A stretch of 64,000 nucleotides of DNA from positions 310,001 to 374,000 of the forward strand of contig NZ_LRXL01000037.1 in the NCBI RefSeq assembly GCF_001637325.1, in the 5' to 3' direction. This DNA is from Cochleicola gelatinilyticus. GTDB taxonomy: Bacteria; Bacteroidota; Bacteroidia; Flavobacteriales; Flavobacteriaceae. Below, in pieces: positions 27,315 through 36,332 of the stretch (the stretch's first letter is position 1; each line of letters starts with the position of its first letter). Made by a program: the position numbers and the translations under genes. The notes under the pieces are model-generated. The model was given only the letters and a program-made list of their open reading frames with translations, made no database searches and was not told the origin of the DNA.

Positions 27315-29081
27315 TTAGTTTAAGTTGACCATTCCACCTTTAACATTGGTTATCGCTTCTCCGTTAATGTCTACTAGCTTGCTTGATACAGTAACCATGG
27401 CTTCTCCAGCAACAGTTGTTTTAGGAGAAGTCATATCTGCAGTTGCACCTCCAGTAAGCTCGAGCTTTGTGCCAGCCGATCCGCTGAGTTCCTGTCCCGC
27501 AGTAATATTGCCGTTTTGAGTAGCCGTGATCATAATATCTTTTCCCGCGTTGAGTTCAATATTTTCGCCTGCATTAAGCGTAATATTTTTTAAAGAGGTG
27601 ATCGTAATCCCATCATTTTTAGAATCGATGACCAGCGAGTTCCCATTTTTATCGACAATGGTAATAGTTTCATTTCCATCCTTGTCGTCGAATTCTATTT
27701 TGCTTCCGCTTCGGGTCTTAATGGCTTTTAAATCATTATTACTATTTGAGAAACTTCCCGAACCTGCGCTTTTATTATACAAACTTCCCATGACAAATGG
27801 GCGTTCGGCATTACCGCCTTCAAACCCTATAATGACTTCTTCTCCCACTTCGGGCATAAAGTGAAAACCTTTATCTCCACCGGCATGGGGTGCCATAACG
27901 CGAATCCAAGGTGTGGTCTCGCCTAGATCTTGTTGCCACGGAAATTGCACTTTTAAACGTCCCATACCATCAGGGTCGCTATTTTCCTTTACTACGGCAG
28001 TTTGCATTTCACTTTGAGGTGTTGCTGTAATATTAGTGAACGGATAGGCTTCAATTTCTGAAGTAATTGCCTCAAATTCATTTACATAATCTCCATTTTC
28101 ATTATTGGTATGTGTTATTTGAGTAACTCTAAAGCTTCCTTCAGGAATTTTAACAATACTTCCTAATCTAATTCCTGGATTATCACTTATACCAGTAAGT
28201 ACTACTTCTTGAATTGCAATTGCTTTTTTCTGTGCCTCTACACCACTTTCTAAGCGCTGTTTCGATTTTGGATCGTTAAATAAGTTGTTCCAGATTTTAG
28301 TCTCTTTACTGAAAATATCTTTAGACTTGTTAGAGACAAACGCATTAAAACCATTCGCACTAATGGATACTTCTTTGGCATCCTTTTCATGGATCTCATC
28401 CAGTAAATAATCGTTGGTGTAGAACTTATAGTTATTCGACTTCGGCATGAGGTTGATGTTGTACTCTTTAAGGTCGAAATTATATTTTAGAGAGAGTTCT
28501 TCTGTATCGGGTTTTCCGAAGATCAGTTTTTTTCCGTCGTAATAAAACCATTCTCCGTATTGGGCTGCCAATCGTGTAGCGTATCCAAAGCAACTTTCTT
28601 GTTGTTGCACCGAATAATGCAGAGAACTATCGGTAGCCGGTTGAACGGTAAGTTCTAATTTTGACTGATCGTATTCTTGAAAGGTTGTATTAATAATATC
28701 TGATAGTGATTTATCGAGATACGAAGCATTGTGTGGACCATCATCGGATAGAAACGTAGGACTTGAGGCCTTGATAATTACTTTATCGCCATTTCTTTGT
28801 CCGAAGCCCTTTGCATTTTTTACTCCTGTTACAATACCTTTAAACTCTAACTCCCCATATCCATCGTAATCATCGAACGAACCAATCTTTAAAGTGAGGG
28901 TTTCTCCAAGAAATTTTTTAGATTCTTCAGCAAGTGCGGCACTTAGATCTTCTAATACATCCATTCTACAAACGATTTCCAGTTCGTGATGACTTGCCAA
29001 TTCTTGGGATAGAGTTAAAAACTGGAAAGTAGGAATTTCGGTGCCTCCTATAAATAATTTGGTAATTGATTGAAGTGCCAT
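27315..29081 (-). CDS. vgrG: T6SS spike protein TssI (VgrG), second copy
   Basis: From the ATG at 29081 (MALQSITKLFIGG) the product has 588 residues; the ORF extends further upstream but that start would overlap the immunity lipoprotein. The gp27-like base domain is at the N-terminus, the gp5 OB-fold is around residues 360-440 (DPDGMGRLKVQFPWQ, PHAGGDKGFHFMPEVGEEV, GGNAERPFVMGSLYN), and the C-terminal needle has repeats of the gp5 type. It forms the tip of the Hcp tube, and the PAAR-like end of the Rhs protein two genes downstream would cap it. Confidence 0.94.
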   Translation of the reverse strand: MALQSITKLFIGGTEIPTFQFLTLSQELASHHELEIVCRMDVLEDLSAALAEESKKFLGETLTLKIGSFDDYDGYGELEFKGIVTGVKNAKGFGQRNGDKVIIKASSPTFLSDDGPHNASYLDKSLSDIINTTFQEYDQSKLELTVQPATDSSLHYSVQQQESCFGYATRLAAQYGEWFYYDGKKLIFGKPDTEELSLKYNFDLKEYNINLMPKSNNYKFYTNDYLLDEIHEKDAKEVSISANGFNAFVSNKSKDIFSKETKIWNNLFNDPKSKQRLESGVEAQKKAIAIQEVVLTGISDNPGIRLGSIVKIPEGSFRVTQITHTNNENGDYVNEFEAITSEIEAYPFTNITATPQSEMQTAVVKENSDPDGMGRLKVQFPWQQDLGETTPWIRVMAPHAGGDKGFHFMPEVGEEVIIGFEGGNAERPFVMGSLYNKSAGSGSFSNSNNDLKAIKTRSGSKIEFDDKDGNETITIVDKNGNSLVIDSKNDGITITSLKNITLNAGENIELNAGKDIMITATQNGNITAGQELSGSAGTKLELTGGATADMTSPKTTVAGEAMVTVSSKLVDINGEAITNVKGGMVNLN

Positions 29082-29152
29082 AATAATGTATTTATTCGTT
29101 CCTAGTAAGTATTTTGTTTCAGAAAAAATATTTTCAGAAAATTCTTTGCTTT

Positions 29153-29560
29153 TTAAAATTCGAGTCCTTTTTCCCATTCCATGGTGTGGACGGGCAGCCA
29201 TTCGTTGTTCGATTCTTTATACCACACGGTAATGTTGGTGTCCTCATCTTTCGACCAAGTTGCTTCAAAAAGGTCGACATCTTCGTTTTCATCAAACAGT
29301 TCGTACAGTTCCATTCTAAATTCTACCACCCCCCCTTTCATATTAAATCGATCGGTTTCAAAGGGTTCTCCATAAGCTGCATTTGCTTGTGTGACAGACA
29401 TTTTTTTTATTTCTTCAGTTTTAATTGTTTTTTTTTGCATGCTGTAAGAATTACTGTTGTTGGCGGTATTGCTTTGTTTTTCCTTTACTTGATTGCAGGA
29501 TAAGAGACATGTTATTCCGAAGAAAAAAAATAGTTTTATATAAGAGCTGATTATCCTCAT
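29153..29560 (-). CDS. Immunity lipoprotein of the second metallopeptidase effector
   Basis: The product has 135 residues. The signal peptide ends in a lipobox (FGITCLLSC), so the protein is anchored on the periplasmic side of a membrane, where a periplasmic peptidase would be met. Its start overlaps the effector stop (ATGA). The layout resembles the lipoproteins at 35872 and 35433: a Cys, a variable middle and a C-terminal WY-rich part (VWYKESNNEWLPVHTMEWEKG). Immunity function is inferred from coupling and paralogy. Confidence 0.8.
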   Translation of the reverse strand: MRIISSYIKLFFFFGITCLLSCNQVKEKQSNTANNSNSYSMQKKTIKTEEIKKMSVTQANAAYGEPFETDRFNMKGGVVEFRMELYELFDENEDVDLFEATWSKDEDTNITVWYKESNNEWLPVHTMEWEKGLEF

Positions 29561-30195
29561 AGTAGTGCATTAAAATGAAACGTTGTGTTGGGTATTAAGG
29601 TTTGTAATTCTCTTAAAACAAAATCTAAATGTCGTTGCCGTAATTGGGCGCCATGATTCATGATACTTGCCCGATCTCTGAAAAAAGTATTTCCAGAACG
29701 GTATTCATCTCCATGACTTCCTCTAAACGCAAATGTTGAATTTCCTATGGAATGTCCAAATTCGTGTGTTATTCCTCGTTGCCCAGTAATACCGCTTAAG
29801 GTTTTAACACGTGTATCTAGACTATCTAAATTCATTACCCGTCTATTCCAGTTTACACTACTTACGGTTCTTGGGTTCGTTGTTTTGGTCATGTTTACCG
29901 TCCAGTGTTCACTAGTTTGCACCCATTTAATATCGAAATTGATGGTAAATACTGTACTTCTATTGTCTCTAGCAAAGACGGATGTTCCGGTAACATGGAC
30001 TCTATAGTGACCCGCCCATTGTTGCCAGATTAAGGCATCGAGAGAGTGATGCATGTTTCTTTTTTGTTCTAAGGTCCATGGTGTCGTACCTGATTCGTTT
30101 AACCAGTTATATTTCCATTTTTGTTGCACAAGAACGGTATTATTCCGAGTATTCAGAATAAAATCCATACGGTCCGTATTTTTCCGATACAACAT
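29557..30195 (-). CDS. Zinc-metallopeptidase T6SS effector, copy 2
   Basis: From the ATG at 30195 (MLYRKNTDRMDFILN) the product has 212 residues; the longer upstream extension is not conserved in the paralogue at 36333. The zinc motif ITHEFGHSIGN is near residue 143, followed by HGDEYRSGN and a Met-turn-like IMNHG, as in metzincin-type peptidases. The N-terminal domain contains KWKYNW and ALIWQQW. It is paired with an immunity lipoprotein, which suggests a periplasmic target such as peptidoglycan or envelope protein. Lies upstream of vgrG2. Catalytic class is clear; substrate is inferred. Confidence 0.85.
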   Translation of the reverse strand: MLYRKNTDRMDFILNTRNNTVLVQQKWKYNWLNESGTTPWTLEQKRNMHHSLDALIWQQWAGHYRVHVTGTSVFARDNRSTVFTINFDIKWVQTSEHWTVNMTKTTNPRTVSSVNWNRRVMNLDSLDTRVKTLSGITGQRGITHEFGHSIGNSTFAFRGSHGDEYRSGNTFFRDRASIMNHGAQLRQRHLDFVLRELQTLIPNTTFHFNALL

Positions 30196-30626
30196 GTAAT
30201 ATGTATTAAATGATAAAACAAGGCACGAAACATTTCTGTTTGTGCTTAAAAATGAACGTTTTAAAGGTATTAATTTTCTGAGTAGCATCAAAGGTGAAAT
30301 GCCGCAAATTGGAAGGGGGAAACCCCTTTAATACCAGATGGGAAAAAAAATCGGATGAGTGGTTTAAATAATTGGGTGAAAAGAAAATCAAAGCATGATT
30401 GTGAAAATCTAAAGCTGATTTCATCTTTTCTGTAGAGGTCGTAGTTTACCTGATGCATTTTAATAACTTCAGTTTGTTTATTAAAATGAAATGAAACTGA
30501 GTTTCAACCATAATTTTTATTCGTGTTCACCCTATCAGCTAGATTAGCATTTTCAAAATTTAATAGTTCATTTGCCTAGATTGTATAGCAATCGCTTTCT
30601 TCTCGAATTGCTGAAACTTTACTATC

Positions 30627-30758
30627 TCATTCAAGTTCTTTTGTTACAACTGAGTTGATTTTTTCAGTAAATTTTATAGTACTTAAATCGAATTTATTTT
30701 GTGAACTACAGGACATAAAAATGAAAAGTATCGAAAGTGTGTAAAAAACGCTTTTCAT
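30627..30758 (-). pseudogene. Truncated lipoprotein gene in a 590-base gap
   Basis: The frame MKSVFYTLSILFIFMSCSSQ has a lipobox (FMSC) and stops after 43 residues. The sequence continues downstream in the same frame with further coding-like text (DSKVSAIREESDCYTI, then another stop), so it looks like a decayed immunity-type lipoprotein. The rest of 30292-30887 holds no intact gene that I can support. Confidence 0.5.
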
Positions 30759-30887
30759 AAAGCTCGTTTGAAAGAGATTGAACCTAATAAGAAATATTCT
30801 TTTATATCTTTTTTTTTGAATGTGATGCTAAAACTTTCTTTTTTTGAATAAAAATAAAAGCAATTTTTTATATAAAGAGTAGGTAGC

Positions 30888-32135
30888 TTAACTAAAGAGC
30901 TTATTGAAAAACCCTTTTTTGCCTTCAATTTTTTCTTCGTTTATATCTTCATCTTCAGCAAAACTTGTTATTTTCTCTGAAGTTTGTAACGTTTGTAATA
31001 ACAAATCGAACGCTCTATTATTCCTAGCAGCATTATAATAATCCTGAACTTTATTTGGACCTACTAATTCAATTAAAATAAGTTCATCAACTGTTTTAAC
31101 TATTGAAATTCTAATAGATCCCTGAAAGTTTTTGCTCTTATCGATTATTGTACCAATAGACTGCCAATGTTCATTATAGTAATTATTTGCGGAAAATTGT
31201 GAGTTTTTTTCTAATTCAGATAGGTTTAGTGTAATATCGTTTGAAGTGAACCTTTCAGTTATTTGATTATAGAGTTTTTCTTTCGTTTCCTTTAACTCGG
31301 ATATAAAGATATTGATTGCACCTTTAGTCTCTTTATTATCATTTTTATTAAAAATAGCAACTCTTTCAGGGTTTCCGTCTTTCGGTATAAATTTTCCTCC
31401 ATTCCAAGAATTTGGGAAATAGAAGGAGAGATTATTTTTTTTTTTTGTGTCCAAGCGTTTTAGATCTTCTCCTAATTGGTAGTTCGATTTATTTATAAAA
31501 TTCCACCCTGTAGCTATCGCCATAATTTCTTCGGAAAGATTTGGATAATCTTTTAAGCTGCAACTCACTTTTACTGAAACTATATTGAGCGTTTTAGTTG
31601 CGGGATCGTAATTTTTTTGAGCTGTTGATCTGGAAACAACTTTTTCTCCGTTAGGAAATTCTTTTATACTCAATGCGTCCAAATAAATACCAGCATCACC
31701 TTTAATCTCTCTTTTATCAATAATGGTTTCTTTGGTTATATCTAATAAATTATACAACCAATCACTGGGGTTTATTTCATGTTTAAGAGGTTGATATACT
31801 ACTTGAACCTCTATATATGGAGTATCGTCTATGCGTCTATAACTTGCTATTTCTTTTATAGTATCTATTCCGGCGATGTTTTTTTCAGTAAGATTCGTTG
31901 GTTTTACATTATTCGGAATTTCAAGATAATAATGTAGAGAGCTATCCGACTTAGAATCGTCATTACACTTCCAGAAAGATTCTTTAAGTTTTGCATTTAA
32001 TTCATCAGAATATTTTATAGGAAAATCAAGAGTTACATTTTCTTGTTCTTTGTTCATTTGTTTTTTTTTGTCATTCATATTACAAGAAATTATCAGTACT
32101 GATAGTATTACAATAGTAATTTTTAAATTTTTCAT
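30888..32135 (-). CDS. Lipoprotein of unknown function in the PAAR-effector unit
   Basis: The product has 415 residues. The signal peptide ends in a lipobox (SVLIISC). Two related beta-rich halves are visible; the second (LSFYFPNSWNGGKFIP; RISIVKTVDELILIELVG) has a layout like the Mog1/PsbP or DcrB fold. The C-terminus is acidic and then basic. It starts 5 bases after the membrane gene 32141-32539, so it belongs to the PAAR-effector operon. It could be a second immunity factor against the PAAR effector or an envelope helper; neither can be chosen from sequence. Confidence 0.65.
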   Translation of the reverse strand: MKNLKITIVILSVLIISCNMNDKKKQMNKEQENVTLDFPIKYSDELNAKLKESFWKCNDDSKSDSSLHYYLEIPNNVKPTNLTEKNIAGIDTIKEIASYRRIDDTPYIEVQVVYQPLKHEINPSDWLYNLLDITKETIIDKREIKGDAGIYLDALSIKEFPNGEKVVSRSTAQKNYDPATKTLNIVSVKVSCSLKDYPNLSEEIMAIATGWNFINKSNYQLGEDLKRLDTKKKNNLSFYFPNSWNGGKFIPKDGNPERVAIFNKNDNKETKGAINIFISELKETKEKLYNQITERFTSNDITLNLSELEKNSQFSANNYYNEHWQSIGTIIDKSKNFQGSIRISIVKTVDELILIELVGPNKVQDYYNAARNNRAFDLLLQTLQTSEKITSFAEDEDINEEKIEGKKGFFNKLFS

Positions 32136-32140
32136 TTTTT

Positions 32141-32539
32141 TTAATTAAGCCATAGTCCGTACAAACCTAATACTACGCCAATAGTAAAAATTACATAGAA
32201 GGCCCAGACTATTTTCGATTTATTAACTATAAGCGTATTGATGAAAGAATTATTTTCATTATTTATTTTTTTCTGAAAGCCAAGAATTTTAGACCAAATA
32301 AGAGATACGACATATAAAGCAATCGTGTATAATAAATAGCAAAGAAAACTTGCATATATAAGGATTAGGGGATGATTTTCTCCCTGAATATTTCCTGTCT
32401 TTTTTAAAATAAAAAACAATAAGGTCAGAATAAAATACCCGATGATACTAAAAATAATTGTTTTTTTTGAAATCTTATCTTTCAAAAATAAAATCCCAAT
32501 TATTATAAGAATACTTATTATAAATCCAATTTGTTCCAT
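32141..32539 (-). CDS. Small membrane protein, candidate immunity to the split-PAAR effector
   Basis: The product has 132 residues with about four hydrophobic spans (IGFIISILIIIGILFL, IIFSIIGYFILTLLFFIL, LILIYASFLCYLLYTIALYVV, FYVIFTIGVVLGLYGLWL). It starts directly after the stop of the PAAR-effector gene. Integral-membrane immunity proteins usually guard against pore-forming or membrane-targeting toxins, and the effector's inserted domain is Gly/Ala-rich, which fits. No sequence motif confirms this. Confidence 0.65.
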   Translation of the reverse strand: MEQIGFIISILIIIGILFLKDKISKKTIIFSIIGYFILTLLFFILKKTGNIQGENHPLILIYASFLCYLLYTIALYVVSLIWSKILGFQKKINNENNSFINTLIVNKSKIVWAFYVIFTIGVVLGLYGLWLN

Positions 32540-33616
32540 TTATTCGCCAATTAAAACTTTAGGTGTTCCAGAGATTACAGTTCCTGCATATATAATAGGG
32601 GGTGGAGGAGGTATAGGGGGCTCTTCATCATCATCAACTAACCATCCCCATTTTAAAGATACATCTAAATCGAATCCAAGACCTAAGAACAAAGCAACTT
32701 CTCCTGCTATCTTAAACCGTACATAATGATCATCGGTATCGACATATAATAAACCATCTCCTGCTGCACCTGCACTGGCAGCTGTACCAGAGATTTTTCC
32801 AGAAGCATCAAACAAAGGATTGCTAATACCTCCTTCTAGTTCTCCTTTAACTACTTGTGCTTCAGCACCAGCACCTGCACTAAAACCATAACGATTTTCA
32901 CTCCCCCCTGTATATAACTCTGCATTTGCCTTAGCTTCAGCACTAAGCACCTCACCTGATGCTTTTCCATCTGCTCTCAAAATGTCTGAGTCACCCAATG
33001 ACATATTCACATTTCCTTTTGCCATTGCCGCCGATGCATTTGCCTCTGCTCCATAAATTCCATTACTGCCATAAGCTCCAGCAGCACCTTGAGCCTTTAG
33101 AAATTCCATACCCATTCCACCGCCAATCACATCGTAACCACTTTCGGTAGTATACATTCCTTGTAAGGTAAAGTCTATGACCTCGGCTTCAGCAGATACA
33201 TAATCGTAACTTCCGTCCCCTGTTTTATCTTTCATTGCGGCTTCAGCATAAAAAGCTTTTACTTTCGCGTTATCGGGACGGGAGGTTTTTACAGTTTTAT
33301 CCTCATTCGTATTTTTTGCCCATGTTGCATTATAAATTTGATCTTGTGCTGCCCCACTAACTACTGGTGCTGGTGAAGGACTTGCAGCACAATCTGTTTT
33401 ATCTCCCATTCTTGCTGCGGGAACTCCATTAATTAAGACAGATTTAGACCCTGCTACAATTGTACCGGAACCACCATGTTGAGGATCGGTACAAGTGAAA
33501 GGATCCCCCTTTCTTGCAGCGGGAGCACCACCAATTAATACATTGGGACTCCCCACAGTAATTGACCCCACATGTCCTGCAGTGTCTAATTGAGATCTGG
33601 CTGCTGGTTTACTCAT
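32540..33616 (-). CDS. PAAR protein with a large inserted domain, T6SS tip effector
   Basis: The product has 358 residues. Two PAAR hairpins lie at residues 17-30 (GSITVGSPNVLIGG) and 51-64 (GTIVAGSKSVLING). About 250 residues of Ala/Gly-rich sequence follow (for example EANASAAMAKGNVNMSLGD, SGTAASAGAAGDG). The last 14 residues (GTVISGTPKVLIGE) look like the third hairpin that closes a PAAR cone. The inserted part is therefore probably the cargo or toxin domain, held within the PAAR fold. Placed directly after vgrG1 (1-base gap) and before a membrane protein. The insertion's activity is unknown. Confidence 0.85.
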   Translation of the reverse strand: MSKPAARSQLDTAGHVGSITVGSPNVLIGGAPAARKGDPFTCTDPQHGGSGTIVAGSKSVLINGVPAARMGDKTDCAASPSPAPVVSGAAQDQIYNATWAKNTNEDKTVKTSRPDNAKVKAFYAEAAMKDKTGDGSYDYVSAEAEVIDFTLQGMYTTESGYDVIGGGMGMEFLKAQGAAGAYGSNGIYGAEANASAAMAKGNVNMSLGDSDILRADGKASGEVLSAEAKANAELYTGGSENRYGFSAGAGAEAQVVKGELEGGISNPLFDASGKISGTAASAGAAGDGLLYVDTDDHYVRFKIAGEVALFLGLGFDLDVSLKWGWLVDDDEEPPIPPPPPIIYAGTVISGTPKVLIGE

Positions 33617-35401
33617 CTAACTGTTTATTTTAATTAAAGAAGCAACAAAATCGGCCAATTGCCCACCATCGAGATTAAGTTTCTCAGTTGCTTTAATATC
33701 AATAGCTTTCGATTTTATTTCTATTTTATTTTTAGAACTAATTGAGGCAGCAGTTTTCTGACTTTCAATATTTAGATCATTTTCGGCACTTACAATAACT
33801 TGTCCTTCACCACCACCATCACCTGGTCTAGCACTAAAAGTCGCAATATTTCCTGCAATAGCAGATAAATTGTGGCGCGCAATAATTTCTATGTCCTGGC
33901 CCACCATTTTAATTTTTTTGGAAGCATTTACTTCAATATTTCCAGCTCCGTCGAAGAACATTGTACTCCCGTTTGAATCTGAAATAAAAATACTTCCATC
34001 TTTATCATTAAATAGAAATTCGTTTCCACTTCGGGTTCGAATGGCCTTTATATCGTTATCGGCATTCTGAAAAGCTCCGGCTTTCCCTGAACCATTATAC
34101 AAGCTCCCCATTACATAAGGTCGCTCCGCATTTCCTCCTTCAAACCCAACTAATACTTCCTCTCCGTTTTCGGGAATAAAATGAAATCCTTTATCACCTC
34201 CGGCATGGGGTGTCACGATACGAATCCATGGTGTCATCTCACCTAAAGGTTTTTGCCAGGGTAGCTGAACCTTTATTCGTCCTAAACCTTCAGGATCTGC
34301 GTTTTCCATCACTACAGCAGATTGTGATTCACTGTGCGGATGCGTGCTGATGTTAGTATTCGGATAGGCATCAAAATCAGCTGTAATGGCTTTAAAGCTA
34401 TTTTCGTAGTCTCCATTCTCATTTGTTAAATGTTCGATGCTGATGATACGGTATTTTCCGCCTTCAACCGCTACCACATTACCTATAGAAACACCGGGGT
34501 TGTCGCTCACTCCTAATAATGTTACCTGCTTTATTTCAATAGCTTTTTTCTGAAGTGCTACACTGCTATCTAAACGTTGTTTTGTCTTTTCATCGGTGTA
34601 GAGGGGGTGCCAAATTTTTGTTTCCTTGTTGTACATGGTGTTAGCCATATTACTTACAAAGCCACTGTAGCCATTAACGCCGGAAGTTATTTCTTTTGCG
34701 TCTTTTTCGTGAACAGCATCGGAAATATAATCGTTTGTAAAGAATTTATAATTGTGGGATTTTGGTGTTAACTCCAAATCATATTCTTTTAAATCAAATC
34801 CATAAGTTAATGCAAGTTCTTCAGTTCCCGGGGTTCCGAAGATAAGTTTTTTTCCGTCATAATATAACCACTCTCCATAACGTGCTGCAAGTCTGCTAGC
34901 ATAAGCAAAAGAACTTTCATGGTGTTGAACAGCGTAGTGCAGGGTAGCATCGTCCTTTGGTTGAATAGCAATTTCTAACTTAGAAGCATCATACCCTTGA
35001 AACGTAGTATTGATAATTTCTGAAAGTGACTTGTCGATATAAGAAGCATAGTGCGGTCCATCATCTGTCAGTATAGTTGGGCTTTTTGCCGTGATAACTA
35101 TTTCATCACCGGTATGATGGTTGAAACCTTTAACGGTACGTACTTGTGTTACAACACCTTTAAATTCTAGTGCTTTATATCCTGAAAAGCCATCTAAGGA
35201 GTTAATTTGAAGGGTGATTGTTTCCCCAAGAAAATTTTTACTTGTATCGCCAAGTGCACCCGATAGTGTTTCAAGCACGTCCATTCTACATATCACTTCT
35301 AATAAATGATGTGCGTCTATATGCTGCTGTAAACGAATATTTTTAAACACCGGAATTTTAAATCCACCAATAAATATCTCTGTTTTAGATTGTAATGCCA
35401 T
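33617..35401 (-). CDS. vgrG: T6SS spike protein TssI (VgrG), first copy
   Basis: The product has 594 residues, starting MALQSKTEIFIGGFKIP. It has the gp27-like N-domain, a gp5 OB-fold (DPEGLGRIKVQLPWQ, PHAGGDKGFHFIPENGEEV, GGNAERPYVMGSLYN) and a C-terminal beta-helical needle. It is a clear paralogue of vgrG2 (27315) over its whole length except the needle. The PAAR-effector gene follows by one base, so this spike probably carries that effector. A metallopeptidase/immunity pair lies upstream. Confidence 0.95.
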   Translation of the reverse strand: MALQSKTEIFIGGFKIPVFKNIRLQQHIDAHHLLEVICRMDVLETLSGALGDTSKNFLGETITLQINSLDGFSGYKALEFKGVVTQVRTVKGFNHHTGDEIVITAKSPTILTDDGPHYASYIDKSLSEIINTTFQGYDASKLEIAIQPKDDATLHYAVQHHESSFAYASRLAARYGEWLYYDGKKLIFGTPGTEELALTYGFDLKEYDLELTPKSHNYKFFTNDYISDAVHEKDAKEITSGVNGYSGFVSNMANTMYNKETKIWHPLYTDEKTKQRLDSSVALQKKAIEIKQVTLLGVSDNPGVSIGNVVAVEGGKYRIISIEHLTNENGDYENSFKAITADFDAYPNTNISTHPHSESQSAVVMENADPEGLGRIKVQLPWQKPLGEMTPWIRIVTPHAGGDKGFHFIPENGEEVLVGFEGGNAERPYVMGSLYNGSGKAGAFQNADNDIKAIRTRSGNEFLFNDKDGSIFISDSNGSTMFFDGAGNIEVNASKKIKMVGQDIEIIARHNLSAIAGNIATFSARPGDGGGEGQVIVSAENDLNIESQKTAASISSKNKIEIKSKAIDIKATEKLNLDGGQLADFVASLIKINS

Positions 35402-35432
35402 AGGATTTGTTCGTTAAAGGTCTGTGTTTTGT

Positions 35433-35860
35433 TTAAAATTTTGTGCTTCTATCATATTTATAGCTGTCTACAAGAATCCATTTTTCATTTTTAAGTTCAT
35501 ACCAAACCTCTATGTAATCGCCTTCTTTCTCTTCCCATTTTACATCTCTCATTGGGATACGTTGTTTGAGCTGCTCTTCAGAATAAACATTTCTTAACCC
35601 TACGGCAGAGCCATGAGGAATTCTATCATTTAAAAAATATTCTTCGTCTGTAATGGTAGTCTTACATGTTTTTTTTTGCTCGATCATAAGTTAGTTTCGA
35701 GAGTATTTCGAACGTTAAAGAGTCTACATTGTAGTGATATAAATTCTTTGGTTTTAAAGTTAAATTATTTGGACTGTTAACAGAATGTCTATTTTCATTA
35801 TCACACCCTATAACTATAAATGTTATTATAAAAAAGCACGTTAGTATACATATTTTTTCT
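35433..35860 (-). pseudogene. Frameshifted paralogue of the metallopeptidase immunity lipoprotein
   Basis: Two frames together restore a homologue of the lipoprotein at 35872. The upstream frame encodes FIITFIVIGC (lipobox), then NLYHYNVDSLTFEILSKLTYDRAKK and a stop; the downstream frame resumes with TCKTTITDEEYFLNDRIPHG and runs to WILVDSYKYDRSTKF. The switch lies in a nine-base A run on the minus strand (plus-strand T run 35669-35677). The upstream frame also lacks a normal ATG. Either the gene is dead or the run is a phase-variable switch or sequencing error. Confidence 0.7.
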
Positions 35861-35871
35861 ATTAAAATGCG

Positions 35872-36288
35872 TTAATTATATATTGTTGATTTTGAAAATT
35901 TCAATGCATGAATTGGCTTCCAAACATTTTCTATTTCTTGGTACCAGACGTCAATATAATCGCCGTCTTTTCCTTCCCAACTTACAAATTTGATGGGAAT
36001 TGGAAGCTTTTGTTGTTCTTCAGAAAAAATTCTACGTAAACCTGAAGAAGTTCCACCTAGGTAAACCTCGTTTAATATAAATTCTCTATTGATGATAGTA
36101 GTTCTACAAGTTTTAATTGCTTTAGGATACGGTAACTGTTTTAATATTTTCATTGTTAATGAGTCTACATTACAATGATAAATGGAATCCGTATAGATTA
36201 TATCATTTTCCTTATTTAAATTGAATGTATTTTCCTTTTTTTTACACGAATTAAATAAGACCATAGAAAATATAATAATCCGACACAT
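35872..36288 (-). CDS. Immunity lipoprotein of the first metallopeptidase effector
   Basis: From the ATG at 36288 (MCRIIIFSMVLFNSC) the product has 138 residues with a lipobox at FNSC; a coupled TTG start at 36336, overlapping the effector stop, would add 16 residues and cannot be excluded. The C-terminal half has the shared layout with the paralogues at 29153 and 35433 (YIDVWYQEIENVWKPIHALKF). It would sit in the periplasmic leaflet and block the periplasm-acting peptidase next door. Confidence 0.75.
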   Translation of the reverse strand: MCRIIIFSMVLFNSCKKKENTFNLNKENDIIYTDSIYHCNVDSLTMKILKQLPYPKAIKTCRTTIINREFILNEVYLGGTSSGLRRIFSEEQQKLPIPIKFVSWEGKDGDYIDVWYQEIENVWKPIHALKFSKSTIYN

Positions 36289-36332
36289 TCCTAAATCTAC
36301 TTTCCAACCCGTATAATTATTTCTTCTGTGTT

